Shown here one piece after another: positions 27,803 to 40,672 of a DNA stretch of 64,000 bases. This DNA comes from Ficedula albicollis. Taxonomy: Eukaryota > Chordata > Aves > Passeriformes > Muscicapidae. The stretch spans positions 9,694,371 through 9,758,370 of the forward strand of contig NC_021678.1 of the NCBI RefSeq assembly GCF_000247815.1, written 5' to 3'. How positions within the stretch are numbered: position 1 is the first letter of the stretch; every line of letters starts with the position of its first letter. The notes under the pieces are model-generated. The model saw nothing but the letters and a program-made list of their open reading frames with translations, was not told the DNA's origin and did not search any database. The position numbers and the translations under genes were made by a program.

Positions 27803-28857
27803 AAATGTTAGCTTCCTGGCTTGCCTTTATCTTGATACACATAAGCCAAAGTCTATTTCTGCTGGGTGAGGCATGAGCAGTGTGGCAGAGCTACACACCA
27901 CTTTCTGTGTAAGTTGCTGTATTCATAACAGGGTTTCCTCCAGAATTCAGTGGAGGTTATACCTCACACAACTGTGGTAGCACCTTCTGCATCATGACAA
28001 AAACAAACCAAAAAACCTTATGCATGAGCATCCACGCCCACTGTCAGCTCCTACTGATCACTGAGCTGCCTGCCCTCCCTTCCCTCTACCCTCTTCTCCA
28101 GTTGAATTACATGGCAGCAAATTTTCAATTTCATTTCCTCTATTTTCATACATTGTAAAATCTTAAGGATGGAATATTCAATTTGTCTTAAAACTTGTAT
28201 TATTCATTATTTAAACGATCCCATTTTTTTATAATCAAGCAGCAAGTATTGGTCCAGCCCCAGGAACATCACAGGCTCACATCCTGATCCCACTGTATTT
28301 AAAAACAGGAAAGGCATCCCCAGATTTCACAGAGCAAGGAGAAAACATCATTCAGTTTGTAGGACTGGAACACTCATAACACAGAAGGTTTTAACCAGTC
28401 GAAGCACATCACTGTTAGGATTTAAAAAAAAAAAACAAAACATTTTCAGAACTTTTGTGATTTAGTAGCCTAGTTTCTAAATCTCATTGAAACTCATGGA
28501 GACTTATGAAATATTAAAAACTTACAAACAAACTAAAACATTAGATGCTTGAAAAAGCAGCTATCTATAGTCTTTTAATTGTCAAAACCATTTTAAGTTA
28601 ACACACTCTGCAAAGTCTAAGCTTCCAAGACCATTAATAGCAAGCTGCTACTCATTTCCAGATTCTGAATTTAAATTCTTGGGATTTTAGTCTACATTTT
28701 CACTTGTCTTTGAAACACACACTCTCAGAGTTATATCACACACTTGTAGGCTCTGAAACACCTTTTAGTGCTGTTCTGCTTTACATATTTGCTGTGTGAT
28801 AATGGAGACAGGGTTTACTGGTCTAGTGAGTCTTAGGCTTCCAGTGGTTGAGATTAA

Positions 28858-29035
28858 CAGAATCACAGAATCAATCATGTTGGAAAAGACCTCTAATCCC
28901 ACCAGGGCACTGAGTGCCACATCCAGCCTTTCCTCCAACACTGATGGGGACTCCACCACCTGCCTGGGCAGCCCGTTCCCATATCTCATCACCCTTTCTG
29001 TGAAGAATGTTCTGCCTGAGTACTGGAAGCTTACT
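28858..29035 (-). mobile_element. CR1 LINE 3' end fragment, minus strand
   Basis: It begins 'agaatcacagaatcaatcat', the antisense of the CR1 terminus. Then come 'gttggaaaagacctc', 'gcactgagtgccacatccag', 'ggggactccaccacctgcc', 'gggcagcccgttccc' and 'accctttctgtgaagaa', which is the canonical antisense order. Good preservation over about 170 bp suggests a younger insertion than the 5131 copy. It is 5'-truncated and non-coding. Confidence 0.92.
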
Positions 29036-29340
29036 GGTTTCTACTGAGCTCTTGATCTTTAGACTTGTCCTTCCTAAATTTTTATAACTTGGATGTGAAA
29101 GCATTTTATAAAATACTTGCTCAATAGCATTAAATACTTTAACAATACCTCAATCAAAGGTAACTACATAAAGAAATTAAATACAACATAATTTCCTTTG
29201 CTATTTTGAGAAATAGACTAAAGTTTTATGCAAACTCGCTGCAATAAATATGCCATTGAAAAAAATTTCATGTGCTAACTTTGGTTTTCACTATGTCTGT
29301 AAGGTTTATATTACATTTGCAAAGGACTGAGATTTTTTTT

Positions 29341-30280
29341 TAGTTTGGTAACATTGTTGCTTCCCATTCAAGCCATGATCCTAATACATGTTTAATGCCC
29401 AAGTCCAATCTGTCAGCCCAGCAAACATCATTACTATCTGAGATTAGGTTCAAGTTACCGTATAATCAGGCTTGTTCAGCTCAGAAACAGCCACACAGCA
29501 GAAAACAGCAGGGAACAACTTAAAATGCCTTTCAGCTGGTCTGATAGCAAGTGCTTCTCAGGTATGCCAGGGAAAAGACAAATAGTGGCAGCTAAACCAA
29601 GTGGGAAACCTGGGACAGTTTGTACAAAGGATGCTGAACACCAAAGCAAAAGCTTTTCTGGGAGATGGAAAAGAAAGAATGTCCCTGAATGCAGGAGGCT
29701 AACACAGGAATAGAGAGGCAGGCTGGGATGGGAGGGGTCTGGCTACACAGCAACAAACGCTGGGTGGTGTAAGTTTGGTAACATTGTTGCTTCTCATTCA
29801 AGCCATGATCCTAATACGTGTTTAATGCCCAAGTCCAATCTGTCAGCCCATAGTTTGGTAACATTGTTGCTTCCCATTCAAGCCATGATCCTAATACATG
29901 TTTAATGCCCAAGTCCAATCTGTCAGCCCAGCAAACATCATTACTATCTGAGATTAGGTTCAAGTTACCGTATAATCAGGCTTGTTCAGCTCAGAAACAG
30001 CCACACAGCAGAAAACAGCAGGGAACAACTTAAAATGCCTTTCAGCTGGTCTGATAGCAAGTGCTTCTCAGGTATGCCAGGGAAAAGACAAATAGTGGCA
30101 GCTAAACCAAGTGGGAAACCTGGGACAGTTTGTACAAAGGATGCTGAACACCAAAGCAAAAGCTTTTCTGGGAGATGGAAAAGAAAGAATGTCCCTGAAT
30201 GCAGGAGGCTAACACAGGAATAGAGAGGCAGGCTGGGATGGGAGGGGTCTGGCTACACAGCAACAAACGCTGGGTGGTGT
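29341..30280. repeat. Large direct duplication, 510-bp period with a partial third copy
   Basis: Unit A (29341-29770) and unit B (29851-30280) are each 430 bp and appear identical. Between them, 29771-29850 is a third copy of only the first 80 bp, differing at two sites (T for C in 'ttctcattca', G for A in 'aatacgtg') plus its leading base. The order is a-b-a'-a-b. A 62-codon frame is therefore present twice (29525 and 30035) with the same translation, but it has no family features. Confidence 0.97.
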
Positions 30281-31759
30281 ATCACACAAGAGCCATTCAA
30301 ATGGTAGCCTGCCCTCCTCTTCATCAGGCTACAGCTTGGACGACCAGGATAACTGCTGGCCTTCTTTTTAGTTTCGCTTTGGAGTCAGGCTGGGCAAATC
30401 CCTCTCTTGCAAATGGTGCAAAATGGCAATTCATTTCATCATGACATTCCAAATACGACTGGTAAGGCTGAAAATCAGCACATCAATCACAGACCTTTAG
30501 TAAGAGGATAGGCATCACCTCCCAGCAAGAAGTCCGAATAAATTTCTAACTGATTATTATTGCATCTTAGTTGCCTGCCCTTAGAGAAAAAATGTTTCCA
30601 TTCTTCTGCATAGGTGGAAGTTTTATAACCCTTGAAAATGCTTCTGAAGAAAAAAGTTTCTCCCTCATTGGTACCTGAATCTCCAAATAAATCCACAGGA
30701 CTCACAGCCAGCTACTGTGAGTGCACTGTCCAAGGCTAGATTTATGCAACTTTTTAGGGCTGAAAGTAGTGCCAGGCACAGTCAGCTGTAGCCAATACCC
30801 AGAAGAAAATGATGCTGATTTCAGCCTGGAGAAATCCTGGAAATAGGAGGATGTCCAAACGGTAGATATAATGGTTGGTAGCCTAAGAAAATTCAAATCA
30901 AATGTACTTAAGGATAAAACCAAAAGCTGAAAATTCACAGTGCTCGGAGATCTCATTTACCAGGGAGTTCAGACATCAATTAAGAAAGGTCAAGTTAAAA
31001 AACCTCTTCCAGCTGGGTTTTGCTGTGGAGGTGCCCCTGACCATTTAAGCAAGGGAGGACACAAAAAGCTCACATTGTTAGGTTCTCTCCAATGAAGAGG
31101 GATGGCAACACCCTTGCTGCCAAAAGGGAAGCATGAAGACTAGATGCTGCATGAGGTGAAGTAACACAAAATATTCTCATCTCAATCAGAAATGTCCATT
31201 ATAGTTTGCAAAAAGGTTTCTCCTTTGAAATGCTCTCTCATAACATGCTCTCTTGTTTAGCGTATTGTGTTACTGTCACAGACACAAGAGAACAGACAAG
31301 TAAAAATATACACTGTGGGTTGTGTTAACCACACTGTTTATGATTTTGGTTATTTTTAAAAATAAATAGCCTCCAACTACCACAGTGAGATCCTGTTTGT
31401 GGCCATTGAGATTTTATTCTACTTTTTTAGATATGAAAATCTCCTTTAATTAGGCCTAGAAATCTTTCTTTCCTATTCCAAAGTGGAAATGTACTGAACT
31501 CCCCTCCACTAAATTAGAAACCCTAGTCACAGCTGAGAGTTGAGAAGCATTTAATAATCTGTCCTGTAGGGTACTGTATTTTCATCTCAATATCGTCTCA
31601 GAGGCAAAAGATACTGAAATCTGTATGTTTGCATCCGGTGGTGCCAGCAAGAGCTGTGGGGCATCCTTGAGGAGCATTGTGCAAGTCACCAGTCCAGGAA
31701 GGAATGCAACCGTGGAGCAGCAACACAAACCTCATTCACACTCCACGTGCTCCAAAAGA

Positions 31760-31825
31760 TATTGATTGTTTAGGTTGGACAAGACCCCGAGGATTGTTGA
31801 ATCCAACATCTTTAGTTTTTCCATG
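31760..31825 (-). mobile_element. Possible CR1 3' end scrap, minus strand
   Basis: 'taggttggacaagacc', then 'gaggattgttgaatccaac', resembles the antisense CR1 3' region ('ggttggaaaagacc ... atccaac'). It is short and lacks the terminal repeat, so it could be coincidence. Confidence 0.4.
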
Positions 31826-32126
31826 TTAAAACAGAACCCCACAGCTCAGGGATTCAGATGCCTACAAATCCATCACTGGAGATGTGACTGCTAGATGCAG
31901 ACACTAGAAGAAAGCACCTTTTAGAGTTGACAGAGTTAGAAGGTACATAAATGAGATAAAAACAATGAAGTCACCATGAATTTTGTGATTTCTGTGATAC
32001 TCTATTTGCATAATTAAGTATAATCTTTCTATTTAAGGATTTCTTTGAACTGTGTACAAAAATATCAGCTGTAGGTTAAAAAATAACAAGACAGGCTTCA
32101 CACCTTTATACTTCTTTTGAAAAAGA

Positions 32127-32174
32127 TGTATGTGTATATATATATATATGTATATATATGTATATATATATATA
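32127..32174. repeat. Interrupted (TA)n microsatellite
   Basis: Three TA runs are separated by TG interruptions. The array is followed by 'actacgtgtatgtagt', which contains the inverted pair 'actac ... gtagt'. Confidence 0.9.
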
Positions 32175-34076
32175 ACTACGTGTATGTAGTTAAGAAAAAT
32201 AAACACATAGAAAACATGAGGCTTTGAATACAAGATATTTAAACACCCTAGATTATGTGTTTGGATAATAATGAAAAATTGATGATGTTTAGAATATAAG
32301 CAATGGAAAACATTTACTTATGCATTGAAAGAAATTATTTCCATGTAATACACAGGTGCTTATCATGAAAGAAAGCAACTAAAAATCAAAAACATTTTAA
32401 AGAAGTATTTTAAAAAAAATTCATTGCATGAGACTAGGAATGCTCCTAGGAAATAGATGGGGATGTGGCAGATGGGCTCAAGTTCACTGTGACTTTAGAA
32501 AAATGGCTGCTAAGAATAAGATGTCCCTTAACTCTGATGACATTGACCATTGCTGTGGAAGTCCTCAGTTAGAACAAGTAATTTGCATCAAATTACTTTT
32601 CTATTTGTAGCTGGCCTTAAGCAGTTTAAAATATTCTAATACATCATAATTTAATTATTTGAAGACCCATTGCTACAAATAATCTTCCATGATGGGATTA
32701 TTGATGAGCCCTTCATCTTGAGTATATAAAGCAAAAATCAAGCATTGCCATTTAACTTGGATTGTGTGTTGTATTTTTTATATATTTATAACCATAATCC
32801 TTAAAATTTGTGCCTTCTGATTAAAGATATTTGTATAAATTCATAATGTGACTTTGGAAAATATTCTTCATATATATAAATCTAATGCTCTGTACAAATA
32901 TTTTTTATACACTCAAATATTCATAGAAACCAAAAAAAAGAATGGTCTGAACTAAATGCTGAGCCTTTTTCTTTGATGCTTTTTATTCCAGTGACTGCAA
33001 GTGAAGCTTTCTGAGGCATTATATTTATGCTTTGCCAGCAAAAGCCAATGCCCCATCATGACATGACTGCAGCTCTGTCAGGATAGTGCAGTATATCCAC
33101 TAAAGCCCATCCTCCCAGGAGCCAAATTTGGTGGAGCCAAATTCTTTTACCTGGGGCATTCTATGAAGTTTTGCTGTGGTCACTGTGGGTGATAACTGCA
33201 CAAGAAAGGTCAAACCCCTATTCAAAAGACATGGTGAAACAGGGCTTGTTCCTAATAAGAACCCAGGCTGCATGTGATCCCTTCAGTCACCTTACAGAGG
33301 ACTAATGTTCTGAGTACTAGCAAGAGATGATTGTACCTTTAACATTCTCACTGTGAAAACAAGCAGATCTAATTGTCTTTTTTTTCTCTACAGTGACAAA
33401 AAAATGGGCATCCTTTTAAAATGTCCAGATTAGCACTATACCTAAGTAAGAAAAATTAGACCTAAATATTGTCCCCTACACTACATGAAACTTAGTTGAC
33501 TTTTCCCTGAAATTGTCATTATCAGCAATCACACCACAGCTGAATCTACTGAGCATTCCCCTTAACATCATGTGCAAAGAGACAGCCAGCTTCCCATCAC
33601 TATGGATATAGATATGTGGATAGAAAGACTGTAATCCTCCATAATGGAAATTGCATTTGATTTTTCCAATGAATCTAGAAGAATCTTTGTGACAATGCTG
33701 TGAATGAAGGCTATCCCAGTGAAAGCCTGACAGTCCCACCAAGAATTACATTTCATTCTTATCCCAGTCAAAAGAATTAGCCTAGAAATATCTCAGGTCA
33801 GATCCTTATTAAGACAAGAAAACATTGCAAATGTAGCTAAGCAGAACGGGCCCTCCAGGCTGTTGTCACTGTGCTCATCAGGCAGACTCTTGCTGCACAG
33901 AATTTGGGGGATGTGGGCTGCATCATTTTTTGAACCAGCAAAGGGACACTGAACCTTTGTTCTTACACCTGCTCCCCCTACAGAGGAGCTTTTGTTTACC
34001 TGCTGCAGCTCGTTCTACCTTGTGTCTCGCTGAAGTTGGTACTAAGTGCCACAGACACAGGGACATGTTTTCATGT

Positions 34077-34149
34077 AAATCAGGATGTCAGGTAACACCC
34101 ACAGGCACCTTTGATGCAAATCAGGATGTCAGGTAACACCCACAGGCAC
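34077..34149. repeat. Tandem duplication, 41-bp period
   Basis: 'aaatcaggatgtcaggtaac' and the following bases through 'acaggcac' occur at 34077 and again at 34118 (ending 34149). The 32-bp copies are identical, with a short unmatched spacer between them. The second copy runs directly into the next duplication. Confidence 0.95.
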
Positions 34150-34268
34150 TGCTCTAGGAAATCAGCACTGCTTTAAGATGATGCTCTGAGACAAATGAAA
34201 ATCTAGACCTGCTCTAGGAAGTCAGCACTGCTTTAAGATGATGCTCTGAGACAAATGAAAATCTAGAC
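34149..34268. repeat. Tandem duplication, 60-bp period
   Basis: Copies 34149-34208 and 34209-34268 both start 'ctgctctaggaa' and end 'gaaaatctagac', with one A/G difference. It shares its boundary with the 41-bp duplication immediately to the left. Confidence 0.97.
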
Positions 34269-34661
34269 AGTTTAAAAAAAAATCTTGCCCCTTACACCTT
34301 GGATTTTAGGTGATATTTCTTCCTTGCTTACTGCTAAGCCCATCTGCTTATATATGCAATCTTTTTTTAAGTCCCCTGTTTAAGAGATCTTCTGTTCCTG
34401 CTGCAATCATTTCCATGGCAACTAATTTTCATGTCACAAATAGAAAGCAATGCAGGTTCAGGAGGTGAAAATCAGAGGCATATTGAGATAAACTTTTAAA
34501 ATTGTGCACCAGCAAAATCAGGGAAAAAAGAACAAATTACGTCAGTTTAAATCAACCACTTGTCAAATTATTGATTGAGTTTGCTGTGATATAGAACTGC
34601 TTTTTGCCAGCTAAAGTGTGCAATCCGTGGTGTGACTATAGGGTAAGATGTAAACTTGGTG

Positions 34662-34833
34662 ATGCCTGGATGTGAAACATGTGGGCACAGACATGGTGGC
34701 CAGGAGGGTGACTTTGCTGCAGGGGTTGGAAGGTGATGTGGCCCAGGGAGCAGGAGCCTCAGGCTCGGGTCAGTCCCCCTGTGGTCACTGGACACGGTGG
34801 TGACAGTGCTTCTCACAGCACCTCAGCAAACAT
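34662..34833. repeat. 172-bp direct repeat, left copy (flanks the candidate LTR)
   Basis: It starts 'atgcctggatgtgaaac' and ends 'cacctcagcaaacat'. The right copy is at 35347-35516. The copies match throughout except for a two-base indel ('aaacatgtggg' versus 'aacgtggg'). The left copy ends exactly where a TGT-starting candidate LTR begins. Confidence 0.95.
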
Positions 34834-35346
34834 TGTGGGAAATAGAAAAGGTATAAAACTCTCAGAAAGCTGAGTGAAAACAAATCTCAGGATGGAGAAA
34901 TGGAATAATGATGAAGATGAACAGACAAGAAACAATAGGGCTGTGAGCAGTGTAAAGACAGGCCTAAGGAAAATATGTTAAGCAAGATAGTAGACATATG
35001 CAAGCTTAATAATAAAGCTTTAACCATTATTTTAAGCTATTACAAGCAAGCATTGTTCAAAGCAAGATGTATGTGGAGCTTTATTAATTGGCCTAAGCAA
35101 ACACTTGTCAGCTTTTAATATTATGCTATTGGCTAGAGTTGTTAAAAGACTTTGTAACAATGAGAACTTGGTCTGCTGTTGCAAGCAGCTGAAGCTGTTC
35201 CATCTGCCTTGCTTGGTTCTGTAAAATGAGGCTGATGGCTGTGATGGAATAAAGGCTCTGAGACAGCTGCTTCAGCATTCCCATCCTGCTGTTTGTGTAC
35301 ATATACGTAAGTATAAGATAAGAGGAAAAAATATCCCAGCAAGCCA
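34834..35346 (+). mobile_element. Candidate solo ERV LTR, plus strand
   Basis: This 513-bp block is what separates the two copies of the 172-bp repeat. It opens with TGTGGG and closes with GCCA, consistent with the TG...CA ends of a retroviral LTR. An AATAAA lies at 35248-35253, about 95 bases before the end, as in an R/U5 layout, and is followed by 'ggctctgaga'. No gag, pol or env sequence is attached, so it would be a solo LTR. I cannot see a normal 4-6 bp target duplication, because the flanks are the 172-bp copies. The LTR assignment rests on these features and general resemblance, not on a firm family match. Confidence 0.5.
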
Positions 35347-35516
35347 ATGCCTGGATGTGAAACGTGGGCACAGACATGGTGGCCAGGAGGGTGACTTTGC
35401 TGCAGGGGTTGGAAGGTGATGTGGCCCAGGGAGCAGGAGCCTCAGGCTCGGGTCAGTCCCCCTGTGGTCACTGGACACGGTGGTGACAGTGCTTCTCACA
35501 GCACCTCAGCAAACAT
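35347..35516. repeat. 172-bp direct repeat, right copy (170 bp)
   Basis: Second copy of 34662-34833, shorter by two bases. After it the sequence continues into unique DNA ('ccactctttttctctgag'). Confidence 0.95.
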
Positions 35517-35680
35517 CCACTCTTTTTCTCTGAGCCCAAAAAGGATTCCAGGTGAAACAACTTCTCCATTGCTGAACCCTGGATGCCCAGAAGTATAACA
35601 ACACTGTGGTAAAACCAGCTTAATTTCTAAGGAAAAATTATATTCCTTACTGTTTACTCTTGAGTGGTCTTGGTACAGAG

Positions 35681-36925
<1,245 letters not shown>

Positions 36926-38815
36926 AGAAGCCAGAAAATTAAGTTGCACATGATCACATCTCCAGGGCAATACCATATCTCTAGAAAATTCATCATATTA
37001 ATATATTTGTGTCATCTGTTATATAAGGAGAACAAATTTACAGAAGCAGATCATCAGGAAACTTTAAACTGCTAACTAAAACAAACTGAGATGTTGCTGA
37101 TCTCAGGAGCTGCTGATATAGCAAGCAGGAATATGTTTGACAGAAGAACCATCAGAAATAACAATCATAAGGAATTTGAATGGTCTGAAGGAATGATTTC
37201 TTTGCACTCCTTTCATGTGCAGTAGGCAGCTCAAATGACTTCCTGGTTGCTTAATATGTTTAAGTCACACCTACTGCTTTAAGCTGATGTATTTCATTAT
37301 CAATGGAATGCTCTTCTTGCATGCAGACTAATTAGGCACTTGTGGGCCTCTTATGACAAGATTATTATTTTAAATCACAGAATCAGCTGGGAAAAAGCTT
37401 AGAGAGATAAGAAATTACGACTGAGTAGAATCTATGTGAGAGGAAACTAAATCCTGAATTAGTAACATAAACCTAATTCCTAAGATTCAACACTTCCTAA
37501 ATTTATTATAAGATCAGTATTCACTTACCTGAAACTAAAAGAATCAAATCTTAGAAAAATATTAGAGATGCAGTGGAAGGCAAGTTTTGAAACACAAGAT
37601 ACTGCAACAGTCTTTCTTCTCATACTGAATTGCCCGTGGAAAGCAGAGAAAGATTGTCATGCGGAAACAAAGAAGCAAAATTTCCAAATCCACAAAGCCC
37701 CCCAAAACTGAACAAATTCAGATAAGACAGCGTCCTGCAAGTATAAACATCAGAATCCAGTATTTAATTTCCTGAGAAGTCAAGGTGGATTTCATAGTAA
37801 GAGCTGTGGCTGGGCCATTGAGTCAGAAGCTGTAAGACTGCAACGTGCCCCAAGGCAGAAGCGTTTCTCAGCTGTCACTACCGTGTACTTCCTCCACAAC
37901 CTGTCACACAGGCAAGCTGCTGATCCAAAATGGCATTAAGACACATTTGTCTACACACATCACCTAAGTGAATACATTTAAATCCAAGTTTTACACCTCT
38001 CAAATGCACAAAGCCAAATCTAATAAAGGGCTGAAGAGAGGTTTTGGCAACTCAAATTTGAAAAATGCATAGAGGAAGATACTTACTTTTCATTTTATCT
38101 CAAATGAAGGAGCCTAATTTTCATTGTGGCACACAGAAGAGGATGAAACAAAGCAGTATAAACTTATAGACACATCAAATCTATTTAAAGCATAACTACG
38201 TGCAAACTTAGGAATAAGGTGGAAGTGGCACTATTGGAAATGCAGTCACTGCCCACCTTTAGATATGGCACAAATTAAAGTCTAGAAAGAAAAGAAAAAA
38301 AGATCTAGCAGCAAACTGATTCTGTCAGTACTGAGAAACTGCATGAGAAGTCTTTAATCTCCAAATAGCTGTGACCAAATCTCATTAGGTGACGACAATC
38401 CTCAGTAAAGAACAGAAAAATCTTAGCCTTGATATTGCTAGATCTGCTAGCGTCAGATCACAGAGAGGATCAAACCAGCATCTTAAAATGGCTCACTCCC
38501 AAAGTCTGAGCAGAAATAAATTGGAAAAGCATTTAGATGAACTACTTTTTGAATTTATTTTGATATCAGGATCGTTGAACCCAAGCATTTCCTTTAAAGT
38601 AATTAAAAGCAAAATTAATAGCACATTAAAAAAAGCATTTAAACTTGAGTTGCTGAAATATTGTTGAATATTTCTGAATCATCTTCAGGAAAATAAAAGG
38701 CTAAAATCCGCTGCAAGTGATAAAAATGAGACCAAGAAAAGAGGTTACTTTGCAGATCCAGCATTTCTGAAAATCTAGTTGTTGAATTACTTGTTTTCCA
38801 AATAAATTGGGCAGG

Positions 38816-38900
38816 CTTTGGGGGTTTCATTTTTTGTTTCTTTGTTTGGGGTTGTTTGTTTTGGGGTGGTTTTTGTTTTTTATTTTTATTTTCATTGAGG
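38816..38900. repeat. T/G-rich low-complexity tract
   Basis: Runs of T broken by G runs ('gtttggggttgtttg' type). This is the mirror composition of the A/C-rich tracts at 27684 and 57285. Confidence 0.85.
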
Positions 38901-40468
38901 GAAAGTCAGAGAAGGCAGAAAATCTTTTTTCCATAAGTAGCAGACCTGGTAGTGGGCAATTACTTTGTATCCTCTGCAAAGATCTATGCTGTGGTTTTAT
39001 GGTGGAGAAAACTCAGAGCAGAGTCCACTTTACTGATGATTGTCTTGTCATCACTGAGAATCTCATCCTGGACTATATTATTTAACTCACTAATTGAATG
39101 ATTATGGATTCAAACCTGTCTGTTATGGAAAACAACAGTACAAATAAATTCCAATAATAACACAAATGTTAATTCAGCACTGAGTTTCAGGAGACAAAAA
39201 AATTGTAGCTACTGAAATAGATTTCTCCAGCACTTTTAATGTGAGTTTTTGTTACTGATTCCATCTCAGGGAAAGTTCCAAGTCCTGTTTGAACTTGACT
39301 GACTATATTGTGATTCATTGGCTCCATAGACTCCAGAAGATGTAAAAAGCTGATGCTAAATGTAAAATTCTGGGCACAATCTTGCTTTACTTTTCTCTAT
39401 ATGCACCTTTCTTTGTTTTGCATGAAAGGTTCAAGTGTCTTCCTGTGACAGGAGGGAGGGAATGATTTTGGAAAAATCAGCATAAAAGGATGGATGAAAA
39501 ATATTTCCAATAGTGTCCAGGAAGCAATAATAATTAATTTGGCTACTTGTACCTTGGCACCCTCTGTTCAACATATGCCAGATGGAAGAAATGCTTGCCA
39601 AGCCTATATTCCATTTTACAAAAAAAAAAAGTTTAATATGTAACAAGTCTTCTCCCATAAGAAAAGTGTCATGAATACCTAAAAAATTATGTCAATTTTT
39701 AAAAGAATATCAAATCCAAATCCATTTATTTAAAAAACAGTGTGTTACAACATCTAAATGCCATTTGGATTATTTCTTGCTAGCTGACAAAAAAGAAAAA
39801 TGAGAATGGTTTAAAAAGCCATGTTCAATTATTATTTCCTTAACCATGAAACTCAAAATACCACTTTTTTATCAGTCACCAGAGTCCAGAAGAGATTCAA
39901 ATATTGCTTTGTGGGTTTGGGTTTTTTTAAGATGTATTAAACTCTCTAATTATTTTCAGTTTGAGACAATGTGATTCTGATGAGCCTGTCTCTCAGTAAC
40001 AGATACAATCCCTGCCCTGCCAGCTTATGACAAGGCATAACTGGGAAAAAAATGTGATTGCAAAGATAGTGACCAAAGAAGAATTCTCCATTCCCTTTGT
40101 AGGGCATGTGTTCGTGCTCTACCTAAGACCCTCCCTGTCAAATTAGATTGTGCTGGCAACTTCCCAGTTCACAGCACTTTCTACAGGGTTCTATTCCAGT
40201 TCAGGGTACCTGCTCTGAGCAATTCTCCTTGCCCTTGAGACCAAGGAAGCAATGCTGGTCTTATATCCACAGTCATTTCTCATTTTAATTAGTACATTTT
40301 TATATGAGACATCTGTGGCAATCTTATTTCTCCATGTTTTGTTCTTCAGTTCACAGTATATGGTCTGTGCACCAAGCCTGAGCACTACAGGTGGGAAAAT
40401 AAGACACACTGAGTTATTCAGAGTGCAGACAGACATGCAGACCTCACCCATCATCACTGCTCTTAATC

Positions 40469-40672
40469 TTCTACTTTCGTTCTAATGACTGTGATATTTA
40501 ATGGGACATGGGAAACAATTTGGGTGGTGCACAGCCTCTAACTGCACATTGATATTCTGCTGGTTGGGAGCTCTATTTTTGTTCTAATGACTGTGATATT
40601 TAATGGGACATGGGAAACAATTTGGGTGGTGCACAGCCTCTAACTGCACATTGATATTCTGCTGGTTGGGAG
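40469..40672. repeat. Tandem duplication, 102-bp period, two copies
   Basis: Copies 40469-40570 and 40571-40672 abut. The 92 bases from 'gttctaatgactgtg' to 'ggttgggag' appear identical. The first ten bases carry about three C/T differences. Confidence 0.95.

Larger units (their letters stand above)
30281..34076. other. Non-coding stretch with a CR1 scrap and an AT microsatellite
   Basis: No exon or RNA gene recognised. It contains a short CR1-like scrap (31760-31825) and an AT microsatellite (32127-32174). The rest is AT-rich unique sequence, with a GC-richer part around 33840-34060. Confidence 0.5.

Noticed and set aside
29525..30223. Identical 62-codon frame present twice
   Set aside because: Identity follows from the 430-bp DNA duplication, not from selection on a protein.
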